Origin: JACVRW01 sp963812915
GTDB taxonomy: Bacteria; Actinomycetota; Thermoleophilia; Solirubrobacterales; Thermoleophilaceae
Assembly: GCA_963812915.1 (NCBI GenBank)
Contig: CAWEXB010000008.1
Coordinates: 186,001-250,000, forward strand
Direction of reading: 5' to 3'
DNA length: 64,000 nucleotides
A program made the position numbers and the translations under genes. The notes under the pieces are model-generated. The model saw only the letters and a program-made list of their open reading frames with translations. It had not been told where the DNA came from and did no database searches. This document shows positions 48,191-56,817 of this stretch, one piece after another (the first letter of the stretch is position 1; each line of letters starts with the position of its first letter).

Positions 48191-50221
48191 TCACCGCTCG
48201 GTTGAGACCACCGCCTCGCCGCCGTCGACGCTGACCGTGACTGTCCCCTCGCGGTCGGTCCGATAGGTGCGCACGCCGGCCCGCTCGAGTGCGGCGAGAG
48301 TGGACGGTGTCGGGTGCCCGTAGGTGTTCGGACCGACCTCGATCGCGGCAAGCTCGGGCCGAAGCCGCTCGAGCACCTCGGGGAGGCCTGGGTCGGAGCT
48401 CCCGTGGTGAGGCACCTTCATGGCGTCGACGTCGGGGAGATCGAGCGGCAGCAGGGCCTCGCTCTCGGCGTCCGCGGACAGGAGCAGGTCGAAGTCGCCG
48501 GCGCTCACAACGGCGACCACCGCCCTCGGGTTCGGGTCCTCGGGCAGCGGCCCAGGTGGCCGCGCGGGCGGAGAAAGGACGGCGATCCGCAGGCCGCCGG
48601 CCCGGATCGTCATCGGCGCCACGGCCGGAACCCGGCGCACGTGGAGGCGCGCCGCCTCCGCGAGGACGGTCCGGAAACCGGAATGACCGGCGCCGTCGCC
48701 GCCGTCGAGCAGCAACTCGACGGGGTAGCGGTCCAGCACGTCGGGCAGGCCACCGTGATGGTCACGCGAGGCGTGGGTGGCCACCACCACGGAGAGCCGG
48801 CGCACGCCCGATCGCCGAAGGAGGCGCACCGTCCCGGCCTCCGGCGGACCGCCATCGAAGAGTACGGCGGTGCCGTCTGGATGTTGGATCAGCGTGCTGT
48901 CACCCTGGCCGACGTCGAGGAATCGGACCGTGAGCTCGCCGGGCGCCCCGGGCCCGGACATCAGCCCGGCGATCGGCAGGGACATCGCGGCAACCGCGGC
49001 CATGGCGATGGCAAGCCGCTGGGCGCGCGGCCGGCGGCGCCAGTTCGCGGCCAGCTCCTCGGCTCGCGGGCGGAGCACGCGGCCCGCGCGCGCCAGCACC
49101 GCTGCCGCCGCCACGAGCAGCGCGTAGGCCCCGATCACACGAGCCGGCGAGCCAAGCGGCAACGCGATCTGCCCGCCGGGCACGTCCGCAAAGCGCTCGG
49201 CCAGAACTGTCAGATACGCGACGGGGAGGCGCGCGAGCGGACCCAGCGCATCCGCGACGACGCCCGCCGGCGGCAGAACCGGCGCCAGCTGGCCCAACCC
49301 CGCCTTGACCATCCCCAGCCACATGGCGGGAGCGACCGCCGGGAGCGCGAGCAGGTTGGCGGGCAGGCCGGCGAGTGGAACCGACCCGAAGTGGTGAGCG
49401 AGCAGCGGCGCGGTGGCGAGGGTCGCCGCGACGCTGATCGCGGCGCCCTCGGCGAGACCGTCGGCCACCCGGGCCGCCGAGGGCCTCCGCGCCCCCGAGG
49501 CCGTCGTCGCCGCCAGCAGCCGTCGGAGGCACCGCTGAAGCGGCCGACCGAGCGTGAGAATTCCCGCCACCGCCGCGAACGACAGCTGCCAGCCCGGATC
49601 GCCGGTGGCGCGCGGGTTGAGCGCCAGCGTGGCCGCCGCCGCGAGGAGCAATGCGTACCAGCGCGACCCCGGCCTCGACAGCGTCATGGCCGCGATGCCC
49701 GCGGCGCCCATGACGCCCGCCCGTTGAAGCGACGGGCCCGCGCCGGCGAGCGGCACGTATACGGCGATCAGGAGGAGCAGCGAGATGGCCCGCCCTCGCG
49801 GGCCGAGCCCGGCGGCCGCCAGCACGGGAAGCGCCAGCGCGCCGAGGAGCATGACGTTCTGGCCGCTGACGGCCAGCAAATGGGCGAGCCCGGACTCCCG
49901 GAAGTCCTCCCGCACGCCCTCCGCGATCCGCTCGTCCTGACCGAGAACCATGCCCCGGGCGAGCGCCCCGTCGCGCGGCGGCATCCCGGCGGCCACGCCC
50001 CGCTCGGCCCGCGCCCGCATGCGATCGAGCAGACCGGCGAGCCCCCCGCGCCGGCGCCCCGTCGCACGGGCCCGGTCGAGGAGGAGCTCACCCGCGATGC
50101 CGCGCCGACGGAGGTAACCGGCGAAGTCGAACGAGCCGCTGGTCGCCGCTCCCGCCGAGGAGTCCTTCCCCGGGGGAGCGTCGGATGACGACTCCTCCAC
50201 GGCGGCGGGATCAGCATCCAC
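48191..50221 (-). CDS. comEC: ComEC competence protein, main part
   Basis: The membrane and nuclease parts of the DNA-uptake channel. After a short acidic stretch, DFAGYLRRRGIAGELLL marks the end of the DUF4131 region. The competence domain has about eight helices (SGLAHLLAVSGQNVMLLGALALPVLAAAG, GPSLQRAGVMGAAGIAAM). The C-terminal metallo-beta-lactamase-like domain has FLDVGQGDSTLIQHPDGTAVLFDGG, ATHASRDHHGG and KVPHHGSS. The first 200 residues are encoded in another frame upstream (50211-50888); the frame change near 50260 is either an indel or a real split with a GTG at 50221. Confidence 0.9.
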   Translation of the reverse strand: MDADPAAVEESSSDAPPGKDSSAGAATSGSFDFAGYLRRRGIAGELLLDRARATGRRRGGLAGLLDRMRARAERGVAAGMPPRDGALARGMVLGQDERIAEGVREDFRESGLAHLLAVSGQNVMLLGALALPVLAAAGLGPRGRAISLLLLIAVYVPLAGAGPSLQRAGVMGAAGIAAMTLSRPGSRWYALLLAAAATLALNPRATGDPGWQLSFAAVAGILTLGRPLQRCLRRLLAATTASGARRPSAARVADGLAEGAAISVAATLATAPLLAHHFGSVPLAGLPANLLALPAVAPAMWLGMVKAGLGQLAPVLPPAGVVADALGPLARLPVAYLTVLAERFADVPGGQIALPLGSPARVIGAYALLVAAAAVLARAGRVLRPRAEELAANWRRRPRAQRLAIAMAAVAAMSLPIAGLMSGPGAPGELTVRFLDVGQGDSTLIQHPDGTAVLFDGGPPEAGTVRLLRRSGVRRLSVVVATHASRDHHGGLPDVLDRYPVELLLDGGDGAGHSGFRTVLAEAARLHVRRVPAVAPMTIRAGGLRIAVLSPPARPPGPLPEDPNPRAVVAVVSAGDFDLLLSADAESEALLPLDLPDVDAMKVPHHGSSDPGLPEVLERLRPELAAIEVGPNTYGHPTPSTLAALERAGVRTYRTDREGTVTVSVDGGEAVVSTER

Positions 50222-50888
50222 CCCGACCGAGCCATCTCGGCGATCCGACGGCCCGTCGAGCCGCGCGTACCCGGGCGACGAGGGCGAGCTCCGCGCCGAC
50301 GGCCGTCCGCGGCGGCAGGCGCGCCCACTGAGGGATTCGCAGCAACAGGCGGGCGCCGCTCAAGCGTCCGCTCGTAACGCGAACCTCGGCGCTGGCTCCG
50401 AACATTGACGGGCGCGGACGCGTAAGGAGCTCCGCGTGCAGCGTCACGCGCTCGCCGTCCAGCGGCCCGGCGGCGGGCTCGTCGATCTCGGCGAGCCGAG
50501 CGTCGCCCGCGGCCGAGCCCGCGAGCAGCAGGGCGGCGCAGAGCGCTCCGAGCGGAGCGGCCCGCAAGACGGCGAGCGCTACGGCAATGAGCGCCGCCGA
50601 GCCGAGGACCGCGGAGACGCCCGCCGGGGCGAGCGCGAGACCGGCCGCGACCGAGCCCGCCGCAAGGTGCCACGGACGGCGGGCCGCGAGGGCCTCCGCC
50701 TCGGGCAGGCGCGCCCGGCGCAGGACCGCGGGCCGCGCGCGAGGAGCCGCGGGCCGCGCGCCAGGCGGCCCGCCAGACCGCGCGCCAGGCGGCCCGCCAG
50801 GCCGCGCGCCAGGCGGCCCGCCAGGCCGCCCGCCAGGCCGCGCGCCAGGCGGCGCCGTGCTCGGCGCCGGCCGACGGCCGGACCTCAC
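50211..50888 (-). CDS. ComEC N-terminal part (DUF4131 region), separate frame
   Basis: A 225-codon frame whose GTG start overlaps the comEA stop as GTGA. After a Pro/Gly/Arg-rich repeat leader it has membrane helices (HLAAGSVAAGLALAPAGVSAVLGSAALIAVALAVL, GALCAALLLAG) and an OB-like stretch (VTLHAELLTRPRPSMFG) as in the ComEC N-terminus. It stops 10 bases after the frame of the main part opens. Joining near 50260 makes one protein of about 899 residues, which suggests a single-base error; a true two-gene ComEC is the alternative. Confidence 0.75.
   Translation of the reverse strand: MRSGRRPAPSTAPPGARPGGRPGGPPGARPGGPPGARSGGPPGARPAAPRARPAVLRRARLPEAEALAARRPWHLAAGSVAAGLALAPAGVSAVLGSAALIAVALAVLRAAPLGALCAALLLAGSAAGDARLAEIDEPAAGPLDGERVTLHAELLTRPRPSMFGASAEVRVTSGRLSGARLLLRIPQWARLPPRTAVGAELALVARVRAARRAVGSPRWLGRGGC
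50761..50853. repeat. 24-bp tandem repeat in the comEC leader
   Basis: Units of CCAGGCGGCCCGCCAGGCCG plus CGCG repeat about three and a half times, with a shortened copy near 50833. On the coding strand they give a Gly-Pro-Ala-Arg repeat of 8 residues. The number of copies could vary by slippage. Confidence 0.75.
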
Positions 50889-51565
50889 GGTTGGAGCGCT
50901 TCCCGCAGCGACTCGAAGCGTTTCTCACCGATCCCCTCCACGTCGCGCAGCTCGCCAAGCGAGCGGAAGCCTCCGTGAGCGTCCCGGTACTCGACGATCC
51001 GTTCCGCAAGCGTTGGACCTATGCCGTCGAGCTCCTCCAGCTGCTCGACGGTCGCCGTCGCGAGGCTCGGCTTGGCGCCGGTGACGCCCGCCCCGGCCGC
51101 ACCGATCCCCGCCGGTGGAGCGGCGCCCGCCGTCGGCACGACGACCTGCTGGCCGTCCTGCACACGCGCGGCGAGGTTGACGAGGGTGAGATCGGCCTTC
51201 CGGCCTGGACCGCCGGCCCGCGCGAGCGCCGCGGCGACGCGCGACCCCGCCGGCACCCTGAAGAGGCCCGGCCGGCGTACCGCACCCGCGACATGGACGA
51301 ACAGGCCCTCGCCGCCGGCGCCGGCTTGCCCCGCCGCGCCGGAGCCCGCCTGAGCGCCGCCGGCGGCGCCGACTCCCGCGTCGCCGGCCGCCGCTCCGAC
51401 GCCCGCACCGCCCGCTCCCGCCGCCGCATCCGGTCCGGCTCCGTCGATCCTCACCGGTGGTCCCGGCGCATCCCGCTCGCCGCCGATCAGGCGGATCACG
51501 GCCACCGTCGCCAGCACCGCGGCGACCATCCAAGCCAACACCGTTCCGCGCGAGTGCTCGGTCAC
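50885..51565 (-). CDS. comEA: ComEA-like DNA-binding competence protein
   Basis: A 226-residue membrane-anchored protein. One N-terminal helix (TVLAWMVAAVLATVAVIRL) is followed by a long Gly/Ala spacer, a SLBB domain (LFVHVAGAVRRPGLFRVPAGSRVAAALARAGG) and a C-terminal helix-hairpin-helix pair (ATVEQLEELDGIGPTLAERIVEYR and SLGELRDVEGIGEKRFESL) that binds double-stranded DNA without sequence preference. It is followed by comEC with a GTGA overlap. Confidence 0.94.
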   Translation of the reverse strand: MTEHSRGTVLAWMVAAVLATVAVIRLIGGERDAPGPPVRIDGAGPDAAAGAGGAGVGAAAGDAGVGAAGGAQAGSGAAGQAGAGGEGLFVHVAGAVRRPGLFRVPAGSRVAAALARAGGPGRKADLTLVNLAARVQDGQQVVVPTAGAAPPAGIGAAGAGVTGAKPSLATATVEQLEELDGIGPTLAERIVEYRDAHGGFRSLGELRDVEGIGEKRFESLREALQP

Positions 51566-51735
51566 TCGGCGACCGTAGGGGCGAACGGGTTACGCGTGGG
51601 TTCGCTGTGAGACCGGAGAGTTACGATTCGGCGCGCGGAGCGTTCCACGGCAATCCTCGGCGGGGATGCCGCCGAGCGGCCGGTCGTCGAGCCGCCGTTC
51701 GACGCCAAGGCGCCCCCCATCCCCGAGCCGCCCGT

Positions 51736-52011
51736 CTAGCGAATCACAAACCCCGACAGCCCCTCGACGCGCTCCTCGCTCGTCTCCACCCTCGCCACAT
51801 CCGCGCCCCGCGGCCCACGCTCGCAGAAACGCACCATCTCCTCGACGGCCTCCGGCTCCCCTTCGAACACCGCCTCGACCGCGCCGTCGGCGCGATTGGA
51901 CACCCAGCCCGACACGCCCCGCCGCCGCGCCTCGCGGCGGGTCGTGTCGCGAAAGAAGACGCCCTGGACGTACCCGTGCACCACCACCCGCCGGCGGACC
52001 GAGTCGCTCAT
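51736..52011 (-). CDS. Acylphosphatase
   Basis: A 91-residue ferredoxin-like fold enzyme hydrolysing acyl phosphates. The catalytic Arg is in VHGYVQGVFFRDTTRREA and the Asn in GWVSNRADGAVEAVFEG. Divergent from the arginine-deiminase-fold gene across 76 bases. The 170 bases between its stop and the comEA start hold no convincing gene. Confidence 0.93.
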   Translation of the reverse strand: MSDSVRRRVVVHGYVQGVFFRDTTRREARRRGVSGWVSNRADGAVEAVFEGEPEAVEEMVRFCERGPRGADVARVETSEERVEGLSGFVIR

Positions 52012-52087
52012 CGCCGGCCTCGACGGCGCCGCCGCTGGCAGACTCCCGGGGCGGTCTGGACGCTGGGAAGGAGAGGTGACACGGACG

Positions 52088-52972
52088 ATGGAAGCAACGG
52101 CACGCGCGGAACCCGCATGGGGAGTCGACTCGGAGTATGGACGCCTGCTCGACGTGCTGCTCTGCCCGCCGGACAACTTCCACTGGCTTCCGGCCAGCTC
52201 GATCGCGCGCAAGACGCTCGACAGCGGCCTCGTCTTCAGCGTCGAGGACGCGGCCCGCCAACACGCGGAGATGGTCTCCATCTACCAGGAGGCCGGCGTG
52301 CGGGTGCACTTCCTGGAGCCCGACCCGGCCCTCCCGTACCAGGTCTTCGCGCGCGACTCGAGCATCAACGTCTCGGGCGGGCCGATCGTCACCCAGTGCG
52401 CCCAATGGTGGCGGCGCGGGGAATACGCGCCCGTGATCCGCTTCTATCAGGAGCGCGGCATCTCGATCGAGGAAATGGTCACGGCCGGCTCGTTCGAGGG
52501 CGGTGACTTCATGATCGTCGAGCCGGGTGTCGCCGCGATCGGCACCGGCGAGGAGCGAACGCAGGAGAGGGCGGCCCGGCAGGTGGCGGGCTGGCTCGCG
52601 GCGGAGGGCTGGGAGGTCCGAGTCGAGCGCATCCCGTCCCATTTCCTCCATATCGACGTGCTCGCCGCCATGCTCGGCGAGAAGCTCGCCGCGGTCTGCG
52701 TCGAGCAGGTCGGAAGCGGCTTCACGCGCTGGCTGGAGCAGAAGGGCGTCGAGATCGTGCCCGTGACGCTCGAGGCCGCCCTGAGGCTCGGGGTCAACGG
52801 CGTCAGCCTGGGCGAGGACCGTGTGCTCTCGAGCGCCGAGTCGAAGGAACTGAACGAGCGCCTCCGAGCGCTCGGCATGACCGTGTACGAGCCCGAGCTC
52901 GCTGCCTTCACCCTCGGCGGCGGGGGGGCACACTGCCTGATGCAGGCAATCCGCCGCGAGCGCGTGGGCTGA
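52088..52972 (+). CDS. Arginine deiminase / dimethylargininase-fold hydrolase
   Basis: A 294-residue member of the guanidino-group-modifying family. It starts with EYGRLLDVLLCPPDNF and has the acidic substrate ligands in FARDSSINVSGG and GSFEGGDFMIVEPG, the catalytic His in SHFLHIDVLAAMLGEKLA and the nucleophilic Cys near residue 284 in LGGGGAHCLMQAIRRE. Family members act on arginine, dimethylarginine, agmatine or glycine-linked guanidines. Context with an amidohydrolase and an amino-acid decarboxylase fits arginine or agmatine breakdown, but the substrate is not proved. Its TGA overlaps the next ATG by one base. Confidence 0.88.
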   Translation: MEATARAEPAWGVDSEYGRLLDVLLCPPDNFHWLPASSIARKTLDSGLVFSVEDAARQHAEMVSIYQEAGVRVHFLEPDPALPYQVFARDSSINVSGGPIVTQCAQWWRRGEYAPVIRFYQERGISIEEMVTAGSFEGGDFMIVEPGVAAIGTGEERTQERAARQVAGWLAAEGWEVRVERIPSHFLHIDVLAAMLGEKLAAVCVEQVGSGFTRWLEQKGVEIVPVTLEAALRLGVNGVSLGEDRVLSSAESKELNERLRALGMTVYEPELAAFTLGGGGAHCLMQAIRRERVG

Positions 52973-54189
52973 TGGAGCTCGACCCCCGGCGCGCGATCGC
53001 GGATCTGCGGCAGCTCGATCGTCTCACCGGCGGGGCCGGCGGCGCCCGACGTCTCTGCTGGACCGACGAGTGGCGCCGGGCGCGCGGCTTTCTGCGTGAG
53101 AGGCTCGGCGAGCTCGACGGTGTCGGCGTCGATCAGGACGAGGCGGGAAATCTGTGGGCGACCCTGCCGGGCGAGCTGGATGGGGCGGTGGCGGTGGGAT
53201 CGCATATCGACTCGGTCCCGAACGGGGGCTGGCTCGACGGCGCCCTCGGCGTGATGGCGGCGCTGGAAGTGCTGCGCGTGGCTGCGGGCGAACGGCGTCG
53301 CCACTCGGTCAGCCTGGTCGACTTCGCCGACGAGGAGGGCGCCCGCTTCGGGCGCAGCCTGTTCGGAAGCTCGGCCGTCGCGGGCACCCTCGAGCCGGGG
53401 TCGCTCGAGGATCTCCGCGACGCGGACGGTCGACCGATCCGCGACGTGCTCGCAGAGCACGGCGTGAACCTCGACCGCGTCGGTGCGTCGGCCGCGAGGC
53501 TTGGGCCGCTGATCGCGTACCTCGAATTGCACATCGAGCAGGGCCCGGTGATGGAGCGGGAAGGCGTCCCGGTGGCGGCGGTGAGCGGCACCTTCGGCGT
53601 CGAGCGGCACCGCTTCGACTTCGATGGGCAGGCCTCGCACTCCGGCACCACGCCGATGGACCTGCGTCACGACGCGGGCCTCGCCGCCGCGCGCGGCGCG
53701 CTGCTGGTGGAGGAGATCGCCCGCCGTCACGGCGGCGTCGGCACCTGCGGGCTGATCCGGCTCGAGCCGGGCATCCCGACGGCGGTGCCCGGGCACTCGG
53801 AGCTCGTGGTCGACCTCCGGCACGCGCATGCGGAGCCGCTGGCCGAGATGCTCGCGGAGGCCCGCGCCGCCGCCGGCGACGCGGCCGCCGAGCGCGGCTG
53901 CACCGTGTCGGAGTCGGAGATCTGGCGGATCGAGCCCATCGCGTTCGACGACCGACTCGTGGCCGCGGCGCTCGAGGCTGCCGGAACCGGACGCGTGCTC
54001 GCAAGCGGCGCGCTCCACGACGCGGCCGAGATGGCGAGGCGGCTGCCGGCGGCGATGATGTTCGCTCCCTCCACGCGTGGCCTGAGTCACGCCAAGGAGG
54101 AGGACACCCCGGAGGCCGACCTCGAGCGGGCGATCGACGCCTTCGGCCGCCTGGCGCTGCGGGTGCTCCGCGGTGAGGTGCTCGATTGA
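52972..54189 (+). CDS. M20-family Zn amidohydrolase (allantoate / N-carbamoyl amino-acid hydrolase type)
   Basis: A 405-residue enzyme. Metal ligands are His/Asp in VAVGSHIDSVPNGGWLDGALGV, Glu in VDFADEEGARFGRSLFGS, His in YLELHIEQGPVMEREG and His near the end in RGLSHAKEE. SHSGTTPMDLRHDA is the dimerisation-domain hallmark of the AllC/HyuC group. Substrates include allantoate, ureidoglycolate and N-carbamoyl amino acids. The TGATG coupling with the deiminase-fold gene suggests it cleaves a product of that enzyme, such as an N-carbamoyl compound. Confidence 0.9.
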   Translation: MELDPRRAIADLRQLDRLTGGAGGARRLCWTDEWRRARGFLRERLGELDGVGVDQDEAGNLWATLPGELDGAVAVGSHIDSVPNGGWLDGALGVMAALEVLRVAAGERRRHSVSLVDFADEEGARFGRSLFGSSAVAGTLEPGSLEDLRDADGRPIRDVLAEHGVNLDRVGASAARLGPLIAYLELHIEQGPVMEREGVPVAAVSGTFGVERHRFDFDGQASHSGTTPMDLRHDAGLAAARGALLVEEIARRHGGVGTCGLIRLEPGIPTAVPGHSELVVDLRHAHAEPLAEMLAEARAAAGDAAAERGCTVSESEIWRIEPIAFDDRLVAAALEAAGTGRVLASGALHDAAEMARRLPAAMMFAPSTRGLSHAKEEDTPEADLERAIDAFGRLALRVLRGEVLD

Positions 54190-54191
54190 CC

Positions 54192-54208
54192 CCGGCTCCC
54201 CGAGCCGG
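54192..54208. terminator. Hairpin between convergent genes
   Basis: CCGGCTC and GAGCCGG form a 7-bp perfect stem around a CCC loop, three bases after the amidohydrolase stop. No U-run follows on either strand, so it is terminator-like and probably bidirectional. Confidence 0.5.
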
Positions 54209-54231
54209 CGCTACATCGACCGGCGGCCCTT

Positions 54232-55749
54232 CTACCGCTCCACCACCGCCCTGATCGTCCGCAGCTCGCGATCGCTCGCCCCGCGCAGGCTGCCGCCGGC
54301 CTCGAGCGCCCGGCGGACGTAGTCGAGCGTCTCGACAGTGAGGCGCTCGCCGGGCAGGACGTTCGGAATGCCCGGCGGGTAGGCGGCGAGCGACTCGGCA
54401 GCCACACGGCCCACCGAATCGACCGCCGGGATGATTTCCTGAGGGCCGAGGAAAGCCTCGCGCGGGATCATCACGAGCTCGCCCCAGGGTGGCGGCGGGG
54501 CGAACGCCTCGCGAATGCGGCCGCCCGGCTGCGGCAGCGAGCGGAGCTCCTCCCGCAGCGCCGCTACGAGGCGCCCACCACTCGCCGCGACGTCCTCGGC
54601 CATCCCGAACACCGCGACGATGACGTTCTCGCCGGCCAGCTCGAGGAAGAGGTCGTGGCGCTCGCGCACGCGACGCGCCAGCTCGTAGCCGGAGCAGTCC
54701 GTGCCGCGCACGTCGATCACCACGCGCAGCGGGTCGTAAGCGTGGACCCCGGGAGCGCCCACGAGCCGTTCGTCCAGGACGTCGAGGCCCGGCACCTCAC
54801 GCACCGCGGCGCGGATCTCGCGCAGTCCGGCCATCGTCCGCGAGAGGAGCTCCGGGCCGCGCGTCACGGCCAGCCGTCGCGCCGCGTCGAGTGAGCCGGA
54901 CAGGAGCGAGCTCGGGCTGGTGGACTCGAGCAGCGTCACGCAGCGGTCCACAACCTCCGCGTCGATGCGGTCGCCCTCGCCGAGGTGGACCATCGCGGAC
55001 TGGGTCACGCTCCCCACCACCTTGTGGGTGCTCGACACCACGAGATCGGCGCCCAGCGAGAGAGCCGGCACCGGGAGGTCCGGGTGGAACGGGAAGTGGG
55101 CTCCCCAAGACTCGTCCACGATCAGCGGCAGGCCCCGTGCGTGGCACACCTGCGCGAGACCCTCGACGTCCGCGACGGCGCCGAAGTACGTGGGCGACAC
55201 GACCGTCGCCCCGACCGCGTCCGGCGTCGCGTCCAGCGCCTCGGCGAGCGCCTCCGGAGTGATGCAGTGCGCGATATAGAGCTCGGGGTCGATCTCGGGC
55301 GCGACGAACGCCGGGCGCATCCCCGAGACGACCAGCGCGTCGATCGTGCTCGAGTGCGCGTTGCGCTGCACGACCAGCTCCCGCCCCTTGTGCGCCAGGG
55401 TCAGGAGCGCGACGTGGTTGCCCTGTGAGGCGCCGTTCACGAGGAACCAGCTCCGCCGCGCCCCCCACGCCTCGGCGGCCATCAGCTGGGCCTGCCCGAA
55501 CGGGGTGGGCTCCGGCCCCTGGTCGATGCCCGGCGTGAGGGCCGGGATGTCGAGCGCGAGAGCACGCTCGCCGAGGGCCTCGACGAGTCCTGGGTCGGCG
55601 GCCTGGCCGCCCTTGTGACCCGGAACCTGCAGTCGGCCCGGCCGACGCTCGGCGTAGGCGCGGAGGGCCTCCAGGTAGGGCGCCTCGGTCTGCGGAGGAG
55701 TGTCGCCCTCGCGGCGACGGCGCCCCGTGGCGGGATCGGAGACCGACAT
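54232..55749 (-). CDS. Orn/Lys/Arg decarboxylase, group III fold
   Basis: A 505-residue PLP decarboxylase without the N-terminal wing domain: RLQVPGHKGGQAADPGLVEALG, SWFLVNGASQGNHVALLTLAHKG, VVSPTYFGAVADVEGLAQVCHARGLPLIVDESWGAHFPFHPDLP and the PLP lysine in VVSSTHKVVGS. The C-terminus has the decarboxylase tail SLAAYPPGIPNVLPGERL. The substrate is arginine, lysine or ornithine. It converges on the amidohydrolase gene, and the neighbouring deiminase-fold and amidohydrolase genes make arginine-to-polyamine chemistry the best guess. Confidence 0.92.
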   Translation of the reverse strand: MSVSDPATGRRRREGDTPPQTEAPYLEALRAYAERRPGRLQVPGHKGGQAADPGLVEALGERALALDIPALTPGIDQGPEPTPFGQAQLMAAEAWGARRSWFLVNGASQGNHVALLTLAHKGRELVVQRNAHSSTIDALVVSGMRPAFVAPEIDPELYIAHCITPEALAEALDATPDAVGATVVSPTYFGAVADVEGLAQVCHARGLPLIVDESWGAHFPFHPDLPVPALSLGADLVVSSTHKVVGSVTQSAMVHLGEGDRIDAEVVDRCVTLLESTSPSSLLSGSLDAARRLAVTRGPELLSRTMAGLREIRAAVREVPGLDVLDERLVGAPGVHAYDPLRVVIDVRGTDCSGYELARRVRERHDLFLELAGENVIVAVFGMAEDVAASGGRLVAALREELRSLPQPGGRIREAFAPPPPWGELVMIPREAFLGPQEIIPAVDSVGRVAAESLAAYPPGIPNVLPGERLTVETLDYVRRALEAGGSLRGASDRELRTIRAVVER

Positions 55750-55801
55750 GCCGCGCGAGTCTAGGTGCCCCGGCGCACCGTTGGCCAGCCGGAACCGCGA
55801 C

Positions 55802-56254
55802 TCAGAGGCGCCCCAGAACGGCGTCCACTGCGTCCTCGGGCGAGGACACGCGTTCGATGCCGTCTATCTCCCACGTCGCGAGGCCCACCACGTGCTTGCC
55901 CGTCCGGAGCGCCAGGCCGATCTCGGACAGAGTGCCGTAGCCGCCGCCGACCGCCACCAGCGCGTCCGCCGTCCGCACCACCAGAGCGTTACGCGCCTCT
56001 CCGAGCCCCGTGGGGATCGCGACGTCGACGTAGGGATTCGCGTCTCGCCGGTCGAGCCCCGGCAACAGACCAACGGTCGTGCCGCCGGCTTGCCTAGCCC
56101 CGCGGCATGCCGCCTCCATCGCGCCGCCGAGTCCGCCGCACACGACCACCGCGCCTCGCGCGGCGAGCTCGCGCCCGACCGACTCAGCCGCAGCCGCGAT
56201 GTTGGGCGCGGCGTCGCCCGGCCCGACGACGGCGACGTGTGGCGTCGAGCTCAG
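55802..56254 (-). CDS. TIGR00725/LOG-like nucleotide-binding protein
   Basis: About 150 residues of the lysine-decarboxylase-like (LOG) fold, despite the name not a decarboxylase: VAVVGPGDAAPNIAAAAESVGRELAARGAVVVCGGLGGAMEAACRGA, then GGGYGTLSEIGLALRTGKHVVGL, the phosphate-binding loop and the GGxGT motif. No canonical start lies just before VAVVGPGD. CTG at 56254 gives LSSTPHVAVVGPGD and overlaps the upstream stop exactly as CTGA. Function beyond nucleotide or nucleoside-monophosphate binding is unknown. Confidence 0.85.
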   Translation of the reverse strand: MSSTPHVAVVGPGDAAPNIAAAAESVGRELAARGAVVVCGGLGGAMEAACRGARQAGGTTVGLLPGLDRRDANPYVDVAIPTGLGEARNALVVRTADALVAVGGGYGTLSEIGLALRTGKHVVGLATWEIDGIERVSSPEDAVDAVLGRL

Positions 56255-56793
56255 GTCCGCTCGGAGCCGCCCGGAGGGGTCTCGGGGGGCCGGGGCCGGG
56301 TGAGCGGGACCGTCGATTCTTCTCGCGTGGCGTCCGTCCGCGTGTCCGCGTCCCGGGCAGCCGGCTCTTTGCCCCACGGCCTCGCCTCCACGGCCAGCGA
56401 GATGCGGGTGGTCGCGAGCAGCGCTCCCGCCACCATCAGCCCCGCGCCGGCCAGCGCCAGCCAGATCCCGATCTCCTTGTCCGCCCCCCGGCCCGCGACC
56501 GCGGGAGGATCGTTGGTGATCTGGGTCAGGACGATCACGAGCGTCACGACGGCGGCGATCAGGGCGGCCGTCGGATTGAACGTGGCATCACCCAGGCCCA
56601 GTCCGCCGGCGAGGACGTAGATCGTCCACAGAGCGAGGCCCACCAGCACGAGGTCGGCGATCTCGAAGACCGTCCAGCCCGTGACGCTGTCGTACCAGTC
56701 GAGGAACACGCTCACGATGAGGATCACCGCTCCGATCACAGCGACCAGCGGCCCGACCGGGATCTTGTGCTCGCCTGTCACCGGGCGGGTCAC
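56251..56793 (-). CDS. Four-helix membrane protein, unknown function
   Basis: A 180-residue protein with four membrane helices (VAVIGAVILIVSVFLDWY, LVLVGLALWTIYVLAGGLGL, AALIAAVVTLVIVLTQI, IGIWLALAGAGLMVAGALLAT) and a 45-residue charged C-terminal tail. The FLDWY motif at the end of helix 1 is seen in many small actinobacterial membrane proteins of unknown role. It is followed by the LOG-like gene with a CTGA overlap and lies 25 bases downstream of leuS... on the same strand. Confidence 0.7.
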   Translation of the reverse strand: MTRPVTGEHKIPVGPLVAVIGAVILIVSVFLDWYDSVTGWTVFEIADLVLVGLALWTIYVLAGGLGLGDATFNPTAALIAAVVTLVIVLTQITNDPPAVAGRGADKEIGIWLALAGAGLMVAGALLATTRISLAVEARPWGKEPAARDADTRTDATREESTVPLTRPRPPETPPGGSERT

Positions 56794-56817
56794 TCTAGCG
56801 GCGAGCCGCCGCCACGG

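Noticed and set aside
51600..51739. Short plus-strand frame ending in a Pro-rich tail (EPPFDAKAPPIPEPPV) before the acylphosphatase gene
   Set aside because: No start codon or ribosome-binding site and no recognisable family; it lies in the comEA upstream region.
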